Source of the DNA: Kordia sp.
GTDB taxonomy: Bacteria; Bacteroidota; Bacteroidia; Flavobacteriales; Flavobacteriaceae
Length of the DNA stretch: 36,539 bases
Reading direction: 5' to 3'
Assembly (NCBI GenBank): GCA_002733415.1
Contig: NVVR01000029.1
Coordinates: 1-36,539, forward strand
The position numbers were made by a program, and so were the translations under genes. Position 1 is the stretch's first letter. Each line of letters begins with the position of its first letter. The notes under the pieces are model-generated. The model was not told the DNA's origin and did no database searches. It saw only the letters and a list, made by a program, of their open reading frames with translations. Of this stretch, positions 1 through 9,254 are shown piece after piece.

Positions 1-1268
1 CCAAAACTTCCATTACCAAAATTACATTCATAGACGTAACCACTAGTATTAGAAAAATCTCCCATAGCAAAAAAATAATGTCCAATTGTTGAGGCAGATG
101 CAGCCGTTATACTCTCACCTCCTGTTCCTGTTGGACCTGAAGTTGGGTCTCCAGATTTTAGCCAGGTTCCATTTGTTCCGAAATATATAAAATTATTATC
201 TAAATCTATAGCCAACATTACATATCCTGTAGACATGGTTCCCCATCCACTACTAACTGCACTAGCATTTGTATAGAGGAATCCATTAGCACCATACAAT
301 CCATAGTTACCAGCTACTTCACCGCAGTAATTATTATTTGCTGTTGGATATTCAGATGCATATCCCCATTGCGCATTAGTATCTCCTGTAGTTTTCCGAA
401 ATTCCATATACCATTTGCTCTTACTCATTCCTAAAGTAGTTGTTCTAAAAGAATACATACCTACGCCACCTGCTGTTGTTAATGTACAATTTCCCTGTGT
501 AAAAACACCGGGATCATAATAATTTTGTGCCAGATTAAGTGTTGCAAAATTATTGGTGGGAGAATCTAGACATTGATCTACTGCAGCTAAACCAGATGGC
601 GTCCAATCATTTCCATTTCCTGACACATCATCTCCTAATGCCGCCGAGTCAGCAAAGTCAAGAAAATAACCATTCGTACCAAATGTTAAGCCAGAAATAT
701 CTATCGGCTGCCAAATTGTGGGACTGTCAGAATTAAATTCACCAAATGAAGTTGGTGCTAATTGTGAAGCAGTAACCATAGCTATTTGAGCAAAGTAGCC
801 ATCAAAATAAGTTGAACCATCATTATTTCCTATTCTAGTAAGTGAATCAGAATTGTACATAGTAACAGTATCTTGAGCAGGATAAGTTTCGGTACCGAAG
901 TCAGTGATCTGAGTTCCATTCAGATATATTTTAGTACGATTAGCCTCAACCGCTTGTGTTGTATCCATTGCAATTACGAGATGATACCAGGCCCCGGTAT
1001 CCCGGAAAACTTGAGTAGTTACAAAGTTGAATTGTGTGCCTGACTGATAGTCATTAAAGCTAAAGGTATCGTCAGTCTCTAGCCACATGTCGGCATAATT
1101 ACTACCGTCTGTTCTTGGAAATAAAATACGTCTACGACCAGCTTCAGCACCTAAATTTCCTATCTTAAACCAAACACTAAATGTCCAAGTTTTTCTTATT
1201 GCATCACTTGTAGAAGCTGGAGTAATTTCCAGCATTGCGCTATCATTATCGTTAAACCGACAGGAATG
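1..1268 (-). CDS. Phage-type LamG-SPRY protein, partial, no start or stop in window
   Basis: An open minus-strand frame runs from about 1268 off the left edge, over 400 residues without a stop. Its first part (about 1268-690) looks like a concanavalin-like LamG jelly roll, with RFNDNDSAMLE, KTWTFSVWFK, GAWYHLVIAMD and KIYLNGTQITD. A linker follows with GDDVSGNGNDW and DSPTNNFATLN. The last part looks like a SPRY-type sandwich (KWYMEFRKTTG, then YVYECNFGNGSFG at the edge). From memory, this LamG, DxPTNNFATLN, SPRY order is typical of virion or tail proteins of marine phages, where it would bind glycans. An in-frame stop lies at 1271-1269, and the first ATG (1235-1233) falls inside the LamG fold, so the natural N-terminus is missing. 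The frame overlaps the last 24 codons of the M43 protease in another reading frame. Phage origin is inference; the fold assignment is by motif only. Confidence 0.6.
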
Positions 1269-3025
1269 TTAACTACTGACAAAGGGTTTTCTGGAGAATA
1301 TGTTGCTGTAAATGGAGCATTTACATTAGTTGTTGCCGTAATGGCTGTTGTTCCCGCGTCATCGAAAATGGTATTTGTAAAATTGTCTCCACTATTTCCA
1401 GATAAATTTTTAACCAAGTTAATTTTTATTCCTGAAGGACTTTCTAGTTCAATTCTTAAATCCTCAATATATACATAAGCAATATTTACTGTTACATTTA
1501 CATCAGTAATAATTACATCATTCGTTATGTTAATAGTTGACACTCCTGGGGCAACTTCAGTACCGTTTGTAGTAGCATTAGGTATGTTAACAGTAGTGCT
1601 ATTTGTAGCAAGTGCGTTACAAGAGGCTCCAATGGTTAATACAACGTCTACAGTTTTTGTAGTTGTTCCAGCAGCAGAAATAGTTATTGTATAAGTACCT
1701 GCGGCAACTCCAGAAAGGCTTCCTATTGTTAGTGTAAATGCACCATCTGCATTCATGGAAGTTGGGCTAAACATTGCAGTTGCTCCAGGTGGTAATCCAT
1801 TAGTTACAGTAAAATTAGTATTGGCGTTATATCCGTTAAGTGCATTGAAGGTTAAGTTAAAAACTTCACTTGCAGTACCCTGAGTAGCAGAAATAGGACT
1901 GTTTGTTGCTGCGATTGTAAAGTATGGAGAAGTACTACAGGCTGTAGGAGTAGCGTCAATAGAAACTAATGACCCTCTGTTTACAATATTGTTTGCAGGG
2001 TTAAGTATAGCTCTCATACGTGCTACTTGGTCGTTTGTAAACGTATTCATACATGAATCATTTGAGTAATCCATATAGTTTTCAATTTGATCAAGAGAAC
2101 CACAAGTGTTTTGGTTTGTAGGGCATCCGTTTGATTGTGCTGCTTGAGTAGGGGTATCTGCACAGTTGTCATCACCACAATTAGAATCACCAGTAATATG
2201 TTTTAATCCTAACCAGTGCCCAACTTCATGTGTAACTGTTCTTCCTAAGTCAAAAGGAGCATTGTAGTTACCTGCTGGATACTTTTGAGAAGATCCGAAT
2301 GTAGTAGCACCCATTACAACACCATCAGTGTTTGCTGTACCACCGCCATAACCACCAGTCATACCTGTAATTACTCCATTCGCATGAGGGAATTGAGCAT
2401 ATCCTAAATCTTGAGCACCTAAAGTAGCAGTCCAAATATTACAGTATTTAGTAGGATCCCAGATTGTACCTGGTTTGAATGCGTCTAAAGCAGAGCCAGC
2501 CCATGAAGCTTGTCCTCCATTGTGCCTTGTAATTCCAGTAGTTACATTTCCACTAGGGTCTACTTTTGCCAAGCAGAATTCAATAAATGAATCAGCACCT
2601 GCAGCGTTTGTGCTTGCTCCGTTTGTTCCTGCCATTTTTCTGAAATCTTCATTCATTACCTCAATTTGAGCTAATATTTGAGCATCTGAAATATTTGGCC
2701 CTGAACCGATAGCCTCTCCATTGTGTACAACATGTACAACAACTGGGATTCTATATATTGGCGCCATTTTTCCTTGAGATGCGTCTAGTCTATCTTGATT
2801 GATTTGTTTTGTAATAGCTCTTTCTAACTCTTCATCAGAAGAAATGAAACCTAAACTTCTTAAGTTTTCATTGTATTCGTAAGATGTACATACGCCTCTT
2901 TCAGGGTTTGTTCTTAAGAATTCTTTGTTTGTTTCGGATAATTCTAAACCTTTACGGTTTTGTGCTTGCAATGTGCAAACAAATAATAAAGACATTAATA
3001 ATCCTAATAAAGTAACTTTTTTCAT
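1196..3025 (-). CDS. Secreted M43 (pappalysin/ulilysin-type) metalloprotease, C-terminus replaced
   Basis: Extracellular zinc endopeptidase. A Sec signal peptide (residues 1-21, ending LQAQN) precedes a propeptide-like region. The M43 catalytic domain has the metzincin motif HEVGHWLGLKH at about residues 266-276 and the Met-turn ENYMDYS about 50 residues later, with paired cysteines (NCGDDNCADTP, NTCGS) that suggest disulfides. After about residue 360 come Ig-like repeats, then a proprotein convertase P (Homo B) domain starting near VNIPNATTNGTEV. That P-domain stops at PENPLSVVN, roughly 30 residues before the usual end, and the remaining residues (from about 1267 to the TAA at 1198-1196) match nothing familiar. 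This tail reads the neighbouring LamG-SPRY DNA in the wrong frame. Exported flavobacterial proteases often end in a type IX secretion signal; none is present here. A TATGTTTG -7 box lies 28 bases upstream. Family call is secure; the C-terminus is not native. Confidence 0.88.
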   Translation of the reverse strand: MKKVTLLGLLMSLLFVCTLQAQNRKGLELSETNKEFLRTNPERGVCTSYEYNENLRSLGFISSDEELERAITKQINQDRLDASQGKMAPIYRIPVVVHVVHNGEAIGSGPNISDAQILAQIEVMNEDFRKMAGTNGASTNAAGADSFIEFCLAKVDPSGNVTTGITRHNGGQASWAGSALDAFKPGTIWDPTKYCNIWTATLGAQDLGYAQFPHANGVITGMTGGYGGGTANTDGVVMGATTFGSSQKYPAGNYNAPFDLGRTVTHEVGHWLGLKHITGDSNCGDDNCADTPTQAAQSNGCPTNQNTCGSLDQIENYMDYSNDSCMNTFTNDQVARMRAILNPANNIVNRGSLVSIDATPTACSTSPYFTIAATNSPISATQGTASEVFNLTFNALNGYNANTNFTVTNGLPPGATAMFSPTSMNADGAFTLTIGSLSGVAAGTYTITISAAGTTTKTVDVVLTIGASCNALATNSTTVNIPNATTNGTEVAPGVSTINITNDVIITDVNVTVNIAYVYIEDLRIELESPSGIKINLVKNLSGNSGDNFTNTIFDDAGTTAITATTNVNAPFTATYSPENPLSVVNIPVGLTIMIAQCWKLLQLLQVMQ

Positions 3026-3053
3026 ATTGTGTGTTTGAATTTTTTTGTTACTC

Positions 3054-3061
3054 CAAACATA
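3054..3061 (-). promoter_or_regulatory. -7 box of the M43 protease
   Basis: Perfect TATGTTTG on the minus strand. It predicts a transcript start near 3050 and a leader of about 25 bases. No -33 TTG is visible at the usual spacing. Confidence 0.45.
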
Positions 3062-3164
3062 TCGATTAAGTGTTAATGATCACAGATGAGATGAGTTATT
3101 TATGAGTTTTAAATTTGATTTATGTGAGGATTTTATCGAATTGTATTGTTTTTAATTGACTGAT

Positions 3165-4811
3165 TTATAGTTTATTGTGATTTATGTAGTAATTGTTGTC
3201 AATTGAAAATGTATTGATTTCCCTAGTATCTGAGCTGTAGCTTTTAGTTTCAGTAGAAATGTCTAGCCAAATAAGTTCATCATCAATCCACACTTTTACA
3301 GGTATGCTAAAATTGTCAACGGTATTGGTGAAATTGTAGTCTATTTGATTTCCGTTAATTTTATATTCCAAAACAGGAATTTTTGTAGTTCTTAAATATT
3401 GATCAAAGAAACCGCTTAAATCTAGTCTAGTATTGGTGCTAATATAGTTTTCTATTTGTTCAGTAGTAACTTGTTGATGGTAGAAATCATTATTTAAACC
3501 TCGTAATATTTCTCTCCATAACATGTCATTATTTATTATTTGACGAAGGGTATGTAGCATATTGGCTCCTTTATAATACATATCACCAGAGCCCTCATTA
3601 TTTACGTTGTATTGCCCGATAAGTGGTTTGTCATTTTTTATAGATTTTCTTGTGCCAATTACATATTTATTAGCTTCTTCTGTAGAGAAATGGTAATCAA
3701 TAAATAAACTTTCAGAGTACGCAGTAAAACTTTCATGAATCCACATGTCGGCTACATCTTTGTTAGTAATGCTGTTTGCAAACCACTCGTGACCACTTTC
3801 GTGTACTATAATAAAATCGAATTTGAAGCCAATCCCTGTGCCGCTTAAATCGCTACCTAAATAACCATTTTGATATTTATTCCCGTACGTAACGGAACTT
3901 TGGTGTTCCATACCTAAATATGGTGCTTCAACTAATTTGTAACTATCCTCATAAAAGGGGTATGGGCCAAACCAGTGTTCAAACGCTTCTAAAGTCATTT
4001 TGGCTTGTTTGAATTGTTTTTTTGCTTTCGCTAAGTTGTGTTTTAGTACCCAATAGTTACAGTCTAAGTTTCCTTTTTCTCCTTTAAAAACTTCTGAAAA
4101 ATGTGTGTAATTACCAATATTAATATTTACTCCGTAGTTGTTAATTGGGTTAGTAACTTGCCAATGAAAAGTTTTTGTTTTGGCTTTCTTGTTATGAATT
4201 GTGTTAATTAATCTTCCGTTAGAAACGTCAGTTAAATGTTCAGGAACTGTAATGTGCATGTCAATACCATTTTCTGGTTCATCGTAGCTATGGTCCTTAT
4301 TTGGCCACCAAATACTTGCTCCAATTCCTTGGTTTGAAGAAGCAATGAAATTAGTTCCCTTCTCATCTTTTCTCCAAGTGATCCCTCCAGACCACGGTGG
4401 GTTTTTACTTTCAGTAGGTTTTCCTTCGTAAAAAACAGTGATTTTTTCTTCTAAACTTATGGGTAGGTTTTTTGAGAAATGAATCCAATAGACATTTCCT
4501 TCTCTAATGTAGTTTAGTTCTTGGTTTTTATGTGTGACTTTAGTTATACGCAATGGATTTTGTAAATCAATCTGCATTTTTTTAGCAGGTTTTAAAACCT
4601 CAAAACAAATAATATTACTTCCTTTTATCGTTTTAGTTTTTGGGAATACTTCAACTGATAATTCATAATGTTTTAAATTCCACCATTCCCGTTCAGGAGT
4701 TATGCTACCACGTAGCGAATCTTGACGGGTAAATTTTTCTTTATGTTCGAACAATCCATTTTGTGCGGAAAGGAATAGTGGGAACATGAGTAATAGTGTA
4801 AAAAATCTCAT
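3165..4811 (-). CDS. M1-family (gluzincin) metallopeptidase
   Basis: Exported zinc aminopeptidase-like enzyme of 548 residues. A signal peptide (residues 1-16, ending FLSAQ) is followed by the N-terminal beta domain typical of M1 enzymes (WNLKHYELSVEVFPKTKTIKG). The catalytic domain has HESGH at 337-341 and the third zinc ligand in WIHES (E360), the HExxH-x18-E spacing of the family. The exopeptidase loop, usually GAMEN, reads GMEHQ at 300-304. The protein lacks the large C-terminal HEAT-like domain of PepN and matches the short Bacteroidota M1 form. Likely role is trimming peptides in the periplasm or outside the cell. It is followed after 79 bases by the protease gene in the same orientation, but a separate promoter lies between them. 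The gene starts at ATG with the signal peptide immediately following, so the start is well supported. Confidence 0.88.
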   Translation of the reverse strand: MRFFTLLLMFPLFLSAQNGLFEHKEKFTRQDSLRGSITPEREWWNLKHYELSVEVFPKTKTIKGSNIICFEVLKPAKKMQIDLQNPLRITKVTHKNQELNYIREGNVYWIHFSKNLPISLEEKITVFYEGKPTESKNPPWSGGITWRKDEKGTNFIASSNQGIGASIWWPNKDHSYDEPENGIDMHITVPEHLTDVSNGRLINTIHNKKAKTKTFHWQVTNPINNYGVNINIGNYTHFSEVFKGEKGNLDCNYWVLKHNLAKAKKQFKQAKMTLEAFEHWFGPYPFYEDSYKLVEAPYLGMEHQSSVTYGNKYQNGYLGSDLSGTGIGFKFDFIIVHESGHEWFANSITNKDVADMWIHESFTAYSESLFIDYHFSTEEANKYVIGTRKSIKNDKPLIGQYNVNNEGSGDMYYKGANMLHTLRQIINNDMLWREILRGLNNDFYHQQVTTEQIENYISTNTRLDLSGFFDQYLRTTKIPVLEYKINGNQIDYNFTNTVDNFSIPVKVWIDDELIWLDISTETKSYSSDTREINTFSIDNNYYINHNKL

Positions 4812-4890
4812 CTAAATTTATTTTACACTAAAATAGGAATACGATTGAAATAGTAAGGTGTATAACTGTTAAAATATATATAAAAAAGGA

Positions 4891-5922
4891 TTAATAAATA
4901 TTCACTTCAGGATTAATTTCAATTCCAAATTGCTCAAAAACGGCAGTTTTTATTTTCATTGCTAAATCCCAAATTTCTTTTCCACTTGCATTACCATAAT
5001 TTACCAATACTAAAGCTTGGTTTTTATGTACACCTGCATCGCCAAATTGCTTTCCTTTAAAACCAGTTTTTTCAATTAACCATCCGGCAGGAATCTTATA
5101 TTCAAGTTTAGAGTTGGATTGTGTTGGTTTTACTTCGTAAAAAGGAGCTTCTGGAAATTTGTTGTTAAATATTTTAAAATATTCCTGTGAGATAACAGGG
5201 TTTTTAAAAAAACTACCGCTATTTCCTAATATTTTAGGGTCTGGTAATTTGGATTGCCTAATTGCGATTACTGCATTAGAGATTTCTTTAATAGAAGGGT
5301 TTGTAATGTTTTTATCTGCTAATTCATTTTCAATAGCACCATAACCAGTATTTAAGGCATGATTTTTTTTAGTGAGCTTAAAGGTAACAGCCGTAATAAT
5401 ATATTGTCCTTTTAATTCATTTTTGAAAACTGAATTTCGATACCCAAACTCACATTCTTTTTTATTGAATGTTTTTGTTGAACCAGTGGTTATTTCTACT
5501 GCTTCACATTCAATAAAATTATCTTTCAATTCCTTACCGTACGCGCCAATATTCTGTATTGGGGCAGTACCGATATTCCCGGGGATTAATGACATGTTTT
5601 CTAAACCGCCATACCCGTTGTCTATACACCAAAGAATAAATTCATGCCAATTTTCTCCTGCACTAGCTTGTATCCAAACATAATCGTCATTTTCATCTAT
5701 AACTGTTTTTCCTTTTAAGTGTATGTGTACCACTAAAGCGTCCTCTATATTTTTAGTAAGTAACATATTACTGCCTCCACCAAGAATAAATAAGTCTTTT
5801 TTGTTCTGCTGTAATACTTGTAATAATTCATTTGTATTACTTACTGCAACAAAATCCCTTGCGGAAACATCAATACCAAAAGTGTTGTAGTTTTTAAGTG
5901 AAATGTTGTGTTGGATGTTCAA
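4891..5922 (-). CDS. murB: UDP-N-acetylenolpyruvoylglucosamine reductase
   Basis: Cytosolic FAD enzyme that reduces UDP-GlcNAc-enolpyruvate to UDP-MurNAc with NADPH, the second committed step of peptidoglycan precursor synthesis. The 343-residue length fits type I MurB. The FAD-binding domain shows NTFGIDV near the N-terminus, LGGGSNMLL, and SLIPGNIGTAPIQNIGAYGKE. The substrate domain shows GYRNSVFK and GNSGSFFKNP (the active-site serine that protonates the intermediate), then AGWLIEKTGFKG, GVHKNQALVLVN and a C-terminal glutamate in NPEVNIY. The start codon is TTG (5922-5920); an in-frame stop lies only a few codons upstream and no ATG is available, while the N-terminus NIQHNISLKNYNTFG looks complete. 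It runs towards the M1 peptidase gene with an 79-base gap. Confidence 0.96.
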   Translation of the reverse strand: MNIQHNISLKNYNTFGIDVSARDFVAVSNTNELLQVLQQNKKDLFILGGGSNMLLTKNIEDALVVHIHLKGKTVIDENDDYVWIQASAGENWHEFILWCIDNGYGGLENMSLIPGNIGTAPIQNIGAYGKELKDNFIECEAVEITTGSTKTFNKKECEFGYRNSVFKNELKGQYIITAVTFKLTKKNHALNTGYGAIENELADKNITNPSIKEISNAVIAIRQSKLPDPKILGNSGSFFKNPVISQEYFKIFNNKFPEAPFYEVKPTQSNSKLEYKIPAGWLIEKTGFKGKQFGDAGVHKNQALVLVNYGNASGKEIWDLAMKIKTAVFEQFGIEINPEVNIY

Positions 5923-6013
5923 AAGATAGTAGGTTTAAAATTAATGGCTTCTCGATACAATCTGCTTCCGTAAACTACAGAAAATCACATGAAGTTACAA
6001 AATATTAATTAAA

Positions 6014-6048
6014 CACTTCCTCTCCCTTTAAAGGAGAGGATTGAAGTG
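6014..6048. repeat. Inverted repeat downstream of the aminotransferase
   Basis: Nested inverted repeat: outer arms CACTTC (6014-6019) and GAAGTG (6043-6048), inner arms TCCTCTCC (6018-6025) and GGAGAGGA (6033-6040) around CTTTAAA. It lies just after the aminotransferase stop codon, with no U-run. It could terminate or stabilise that transcript, or be a copy of an interspersed palindromic element. Confidence 0.5.
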
Positions 6049-6055
6049 AGGGGGT

Positions 6056-7267
6056 TTATGCTGTAGCTACTTCGTTTATAGCTTTATATGTTACTAGTGC
6101 TACTTTTAAAATATTTGCTGAGCTAATTAAGTCATCCTTTTTAAGGACGTATGCAATACGGATTTGATTTAATCCAACTCCTGGCGTAGAGTAGAAACCA
6201 GCAGCAGGAGCAACCATAATTGTTTCTCCGTTTAAGTTAAATTCTTCCAACAACCATTGTGCAAAAGCATCAGCATCAGCAATAGGTAATTCAGCAATAC
6301 AGTAAAAGGCTCCTTTTGGAGTAGCTACTTTTACTCCATCAATTTTTTTCAATTCTGAAATCAGGGTGTTCCTACGTTCAGTATATTCTTCAATTACATC
6401 AGTAAAATAACTGTCAGGAGTGTCCAAAGCAGCTTCTGAAGCTATTTGTGCGTATGTTGGGGGGCTTAAACGTGCTTGTGCAAATTTCATTGCAGTAGCC
6501 ATAAAGTTTTTATTCTTAGAAACGATACATCCAATACGTGCGCCACACATGCTATAACGTTTAGAGACTGAATCTATCACAATAGCGTGATCATCCAAAT
6601 CGTTTTCTGCTAAAACAGAATGATGCGTTAATCCGTCATAAGCAAACTCACGGTATACTTCATCTGCAACTAAAAATAAATCATGCTTTTTAACGATAGC
6701 AGCTAATTGTTTGATTTCTTCTTTACTATATAAATATCCAGTTGGATTTCCTGGATTGCAAATTAGGATTGCTTTTGTTTTTGGAGTAATTAGTTTTTCA
6801 AACTCTTCAATTGCTGGTAAAGCAAATCCAGTATCGATACTTGACATAACCGGAACTATGTTTACGCCTGATGCGGTAGAAAAACCATTATAATTTGCGT
6901 AAAATGGTTCAGGGATAATTACTTCGTCATCAGCATCCATAATACTACCAAATGTGAACAACAAAGCTTCAGAACCGCCAGTAGTAACAATAATGTCGTC
7001 ATGTTTTACATTAACATTATGTTTACTGTAATAGCTTGCGATTTTTGTTCTGTATTCTTCCGAACCTTCTGATCTAGAATACGCAAGAACTTCTAAATTA
7101 TTATTTTTAATAGCGTCTAAAGCGACTTTAGGGGTTTTAATATCAGGCTGGCCAATATTTAAATGAAAAACTTTTGTTCCTCTTTTTTTAGCAATCTCTG
7201 CAAATGGTACCAATTTACGTATTGGTGACTCTGGCATTGCGTGTCCTTTGGCTGAAATTTTAGGCAT
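6056..7267 (-). CDS. PLP-dependent class I/II aminotransferase (aspartate aminotransferase-like)
   Basis: Fold-type I transaminase, 403 residues, cytosolic. Motifs run in the expected order: IGQPDIKTP near 38-46 (substrate entry), YSRSEGSEEYR (63-73), TTGGSEALLF (95-104, phosphate and ring contacts), CNPGNPTGYLY (170-180, with the PLP-ring asparagine), DEVYREFAYDG (202-212) and the Schiff-base lysine K236 in SVSKRYSMCGARIG. The C-terminal arginine that binds the alpha-carboxylate is in NQIRIAYV. These are features of aspartate/aromatic aminotransferases, but the amino donor cannot be fixed from sequence alone. The gene is monocistronic, divergent from the aspartyl protease gene at 7402 with 134 bases between. 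The ATG start gives a normal N-terminus. Confidence 0.9.
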   Translation of the reverse strand: MPKISAKGHAMPESPIRKLVPFAEIAKKRGTKVFHLNIGQPDIKTPKVALDAIKNNNLEVLAYSRSEGSEEYRTKIASYYSKHNVNVKHDDIIVTTGGSEALLFTFGSIMDADDEVIIPEPFYANYNGFSTASGVNIVPVMSSIDTGFALPAIEEFEKLITPKTKAILICNPGNPTGYLYSKEEIKQLAAIVKKHDLFLVADEVYREFAYDGLTHHSVLAENDLDDHAIVIDSVSKRYSMCGARIGCIVSKNKNFMATAMKFAQARLSPPTYAQIASEAALDTPDSYFTDVIEEYTERRNTLISELKKIDGVKVATPKGAFYCIAELPIADADAFAQWLLEEFNLNGETIMVAPAAGFYSTPGVGLNQIRIAYVLKKDDLISSANILKVALVTYKAINEVATA

Positions 7268-7341
7268 TGTATGTCTTGATTTAGGTATGCGAAATTACAT
7301 ATTTTTATTGAAATAAAAGCGTGTTTTTATTTCGTTAATTT

Positions 7342-7376
7342 TTGTTAAATTAGAATTAGGTTTATTAATATTTTTG
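7342..7376 (+). promoter_or_regulatory. Promoter of the aspartyl protease gene
   Basis: TATTTTTG (7369-7376) is a perfect -7 box, with TTG at 7342-7344 upstream; the 24-base spacer is one longer than the usual upper limit. The predicted leader is about 22 bases. Confidence 0.45.
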
Positions 7377-7401
7377 TAACTTTTGTGTATACTCTCGGTA
7401 G

Positions 7402-8715
7402 ATGTTTTTATATATAAAAAAGCACATATTTATTTTTGCCTGTTTTGTTCTTTCAAGTTCATTATTTTCTCAGTCGTCATTTGAGATAATGAATAATAAA
7501 AAACAAGTGAAAATCCCTTTTGATTTAGTTAGTAATCTTATTATTGTCCCTGTAAAATTAAATGGAGTAGAGTTGTCGTTTTTATTAGATACTGGAGTAA
7601 GAGAAACGATTTTATTTAATGTAAGTAGAGTTGATTCGTTGATGCTAAATAATGTAAAAACTATTACAGTTAAAGGTGCTAATGATGTTAGAGTAACTGC
7701 ATTAAAATCAAAGGACAATTTATTAGAAGTTGTAGACTTAAAAAGTACTGCTCATAATATATATGTGGCGTTTAATCAGGATACAAATTTATCAGCTTAT
7801 TTAGGAGAAGAAATTCATGGTATTTTGGGGTATCATTTGTTTAAAGATTTTGTGATTGAAATTTCCTATACTAAGAAGGTTGTTAAGGTAATGAAAAAAG
7901 GAACCTATAAAAATAAATGGAACCGCTATACTGCTGTTGATTTAACTTTTTTAAAAGGAAAGCCATATGTTGTATCAAAAATGCGTGGAGAAAATCGCAA
8001 ACTGTTATTGGATACAGGTATGAGTGACGGGGTTTGGATGTTTAAAGAAGATAGCCTATCTATAACTAAATATGGTTATTATAAAGATTTTTTAGGAATG
8101 TCAGTTTCTGGAGAAATATTAGGGAAAAGAAGTAAAATTGAAGAGCTTAATTTTGCTGGAGAAAGGTTTAAGGATGTTAAAATATCTTATCCAGACCCAG
8201 TAACTTTACCTAAAGAGGTAAAAGGATTTAAAGATAGAGCAGGAAGTATAGGAGGAGAGTTGTTAAAACGTTTTACAATTGTATTGGACTACCCAAATTC
8301 AAAAATGTATTTAAAACCAAACTCACATTTAAAGGATTCTTTCTACTATAATAAATCGGGGATAATATTGAGGCAAGAGGGGGAGGCGGTATCGAATAAT
8401 AACAATAACGAGTTATTGAAGAATTTAGAAGCGGATAACTTTATATCGTTTGTGGATTTAACATATTTATTGATTCCGGAATTTATAATTGATGTAGTCA
8501 GAGAAGGGTCTCCAGCAGCTCTAGCAGGGTTGAGAGAAAATGATGTTTTGTTAGAAGTAAACGGAGTGAAGGCTTTTTATTTTACTTTAAAAAAAATAAA
8601 TCGGCATTTTTATGATGAAGATGATACTCTTGTGCAATTAAAAATTGAGCGTAATGGACGAGTGTTAAAGAAAGAGTTCACGTTAAAATCACCATTAAAA
8701 AAAAACGCTAAATAG
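7402..8715 (+). CDS. Exported retropepsin-like aspartyl protease with PDZ domain
   Basis: A signal peptide or N-terminal anchor (residues 1-24, ending SLFSQS) leads into two pepsin-like lobes. Each carries a catalytic Asp-Thr-Gly: FLLDTGVRE (D63) and LLLDTGMSD (D204), as expected for a single-chain aspartyl protease with two half-sites. A GEILGKR and GGELLKRF stretch resembles the second-lobe core. A PDZ domain follows at about 355-430 (VREGSPAALAGLRENDVLLEVNG), probably recognising C-termini of substrates or partners. The order aspartyl protease then PDZ is common in Bacteroidota periplasmic proteins, although few are characterised. Stands alone, convergent with the DUF1573 gene, 28 bases away. 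Substrate unknown. Confidence 0.85.
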   Translation: MFLYIKKHIFIFACFVLSSSLFSQSSFEIMNNKKQVKIPFDLVSNLIIVPVKLNGVELSFLLDTGVRETILFNVSRVDSLMLNNVKTITVKGANDVRVTALKSKDNLLEVVDLKSTAHNIYVAFNQDTNLSAYLGEEIHGILGYHLFKDFVIEISYTKKVVKVMKKGTYKNKWNRYTAVDLTFLKGKPYVVSKMRGENRKLLLDTGMSDGVWMFKEDSLSITKYGYYKDFLGMSVSGEILGKRSKIEELNFAGERFKDVKISYPDPVTLPKEVKGFKDRAGSIGGELLKRFTIVLDYPNSKMYLKPNSHLKDSFYYNKSGIILRQEGEAVSNNNNNELLKNLEADNFISFVDLTYLLIPEFIIDVVREGSPAALAGLRENDVLLEVNGVKAFYFTLKKINRHFYDEDDTLVQLKIERNGRVLKKEFTLKSPLKKNAK

Positions 8716-8743
8716 TGAGTTTTTTTTAAATATTAATACAGAT

Positions 8744-9187
8744 TTATTTATCCATAATAGATTTTGTTTTTTCTTCTTTTTTTTCAAGAATACTACTATT
8801 GTCTACTTTTTTAATTTCTCCTTTAATTTTTAAATAAGAAACACCATTTTTTACATTTGTAGCATTGGAAGTTACTGTAATTGTTTTTCTGATAAAGCCA
8901 GTTCTTTTAGTATCATACTTTACCTCGATCTCTCCTTTTTCACCAGGAGCAATAGGTGCAGTAGGTTTTTTAGGGACGGTACAACCACAACTTGATTTTA
9001 CATTAGTAATTACCAATGGAGCATTACCCGTATTTGTAAAGGTGAATGTTCTTACACCGTTACTTCCGTTTTCAATTTTTCCGTAATCTACAGTATCTTC
9101 TTTAAATTCAATTTTGGCAGAAGTTTCTTGTGCATAAGTGCTTAAACTTAATAAGCTTATGAATAAAAGTGTGAATAAATTTTTCAT
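8744..9187 (-). CDS. DUF1573 domain-containing exported protein
   Basis: A 147-residue exported protein. The signal peptide occupies residues 1-19 (ending TYAQE). The mature part is a single Ig-like beta-sandwich of the DUF1573 family, recognised from DTVDYGKIENGSNGVRTFTFTN at its start, then NAPLVITNVKSSCGCT and PTAPIAPGEKGEIEVKYD. The SSCGC cysteines are conserved in the family; their role is not known to me. A charged lysine- and glutamate-rich tail (VDNSSILEKKEEKTK) closes the protein. Function not established; members are abundant in Bacteroidota cell envelopes. A two-element promoter sits about 70 bases upstream. Confidence 0.85.
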   Translation of the reverse strand: MKNLFTLLFISLLSLSTYAQETSAKIEFKEDTVDYGKIENGSNGVRTFTFTNTGNAPLVITNVKSSCGCTVPKKPTAPIAPGEKGEIEVKYDTKRTGFIRKTITVTSNATNVKNGVSYLKIKGEIKKVDNSSILEKKEEKTKSIMDK

Positions 9188-9254
9188 TGTTCTTAGTGTT
9201 GTTTACTTGAATCACAAGTAATAGATTTTTAGGAAATATAAAGTCAAATATATG

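Noticed and set aside
539..736. Plus-strand open frame of 65 codons near the left edge
   Set aside because: It lies opposite the LamG-SPRY coding frame, which has coherent domain sequence.
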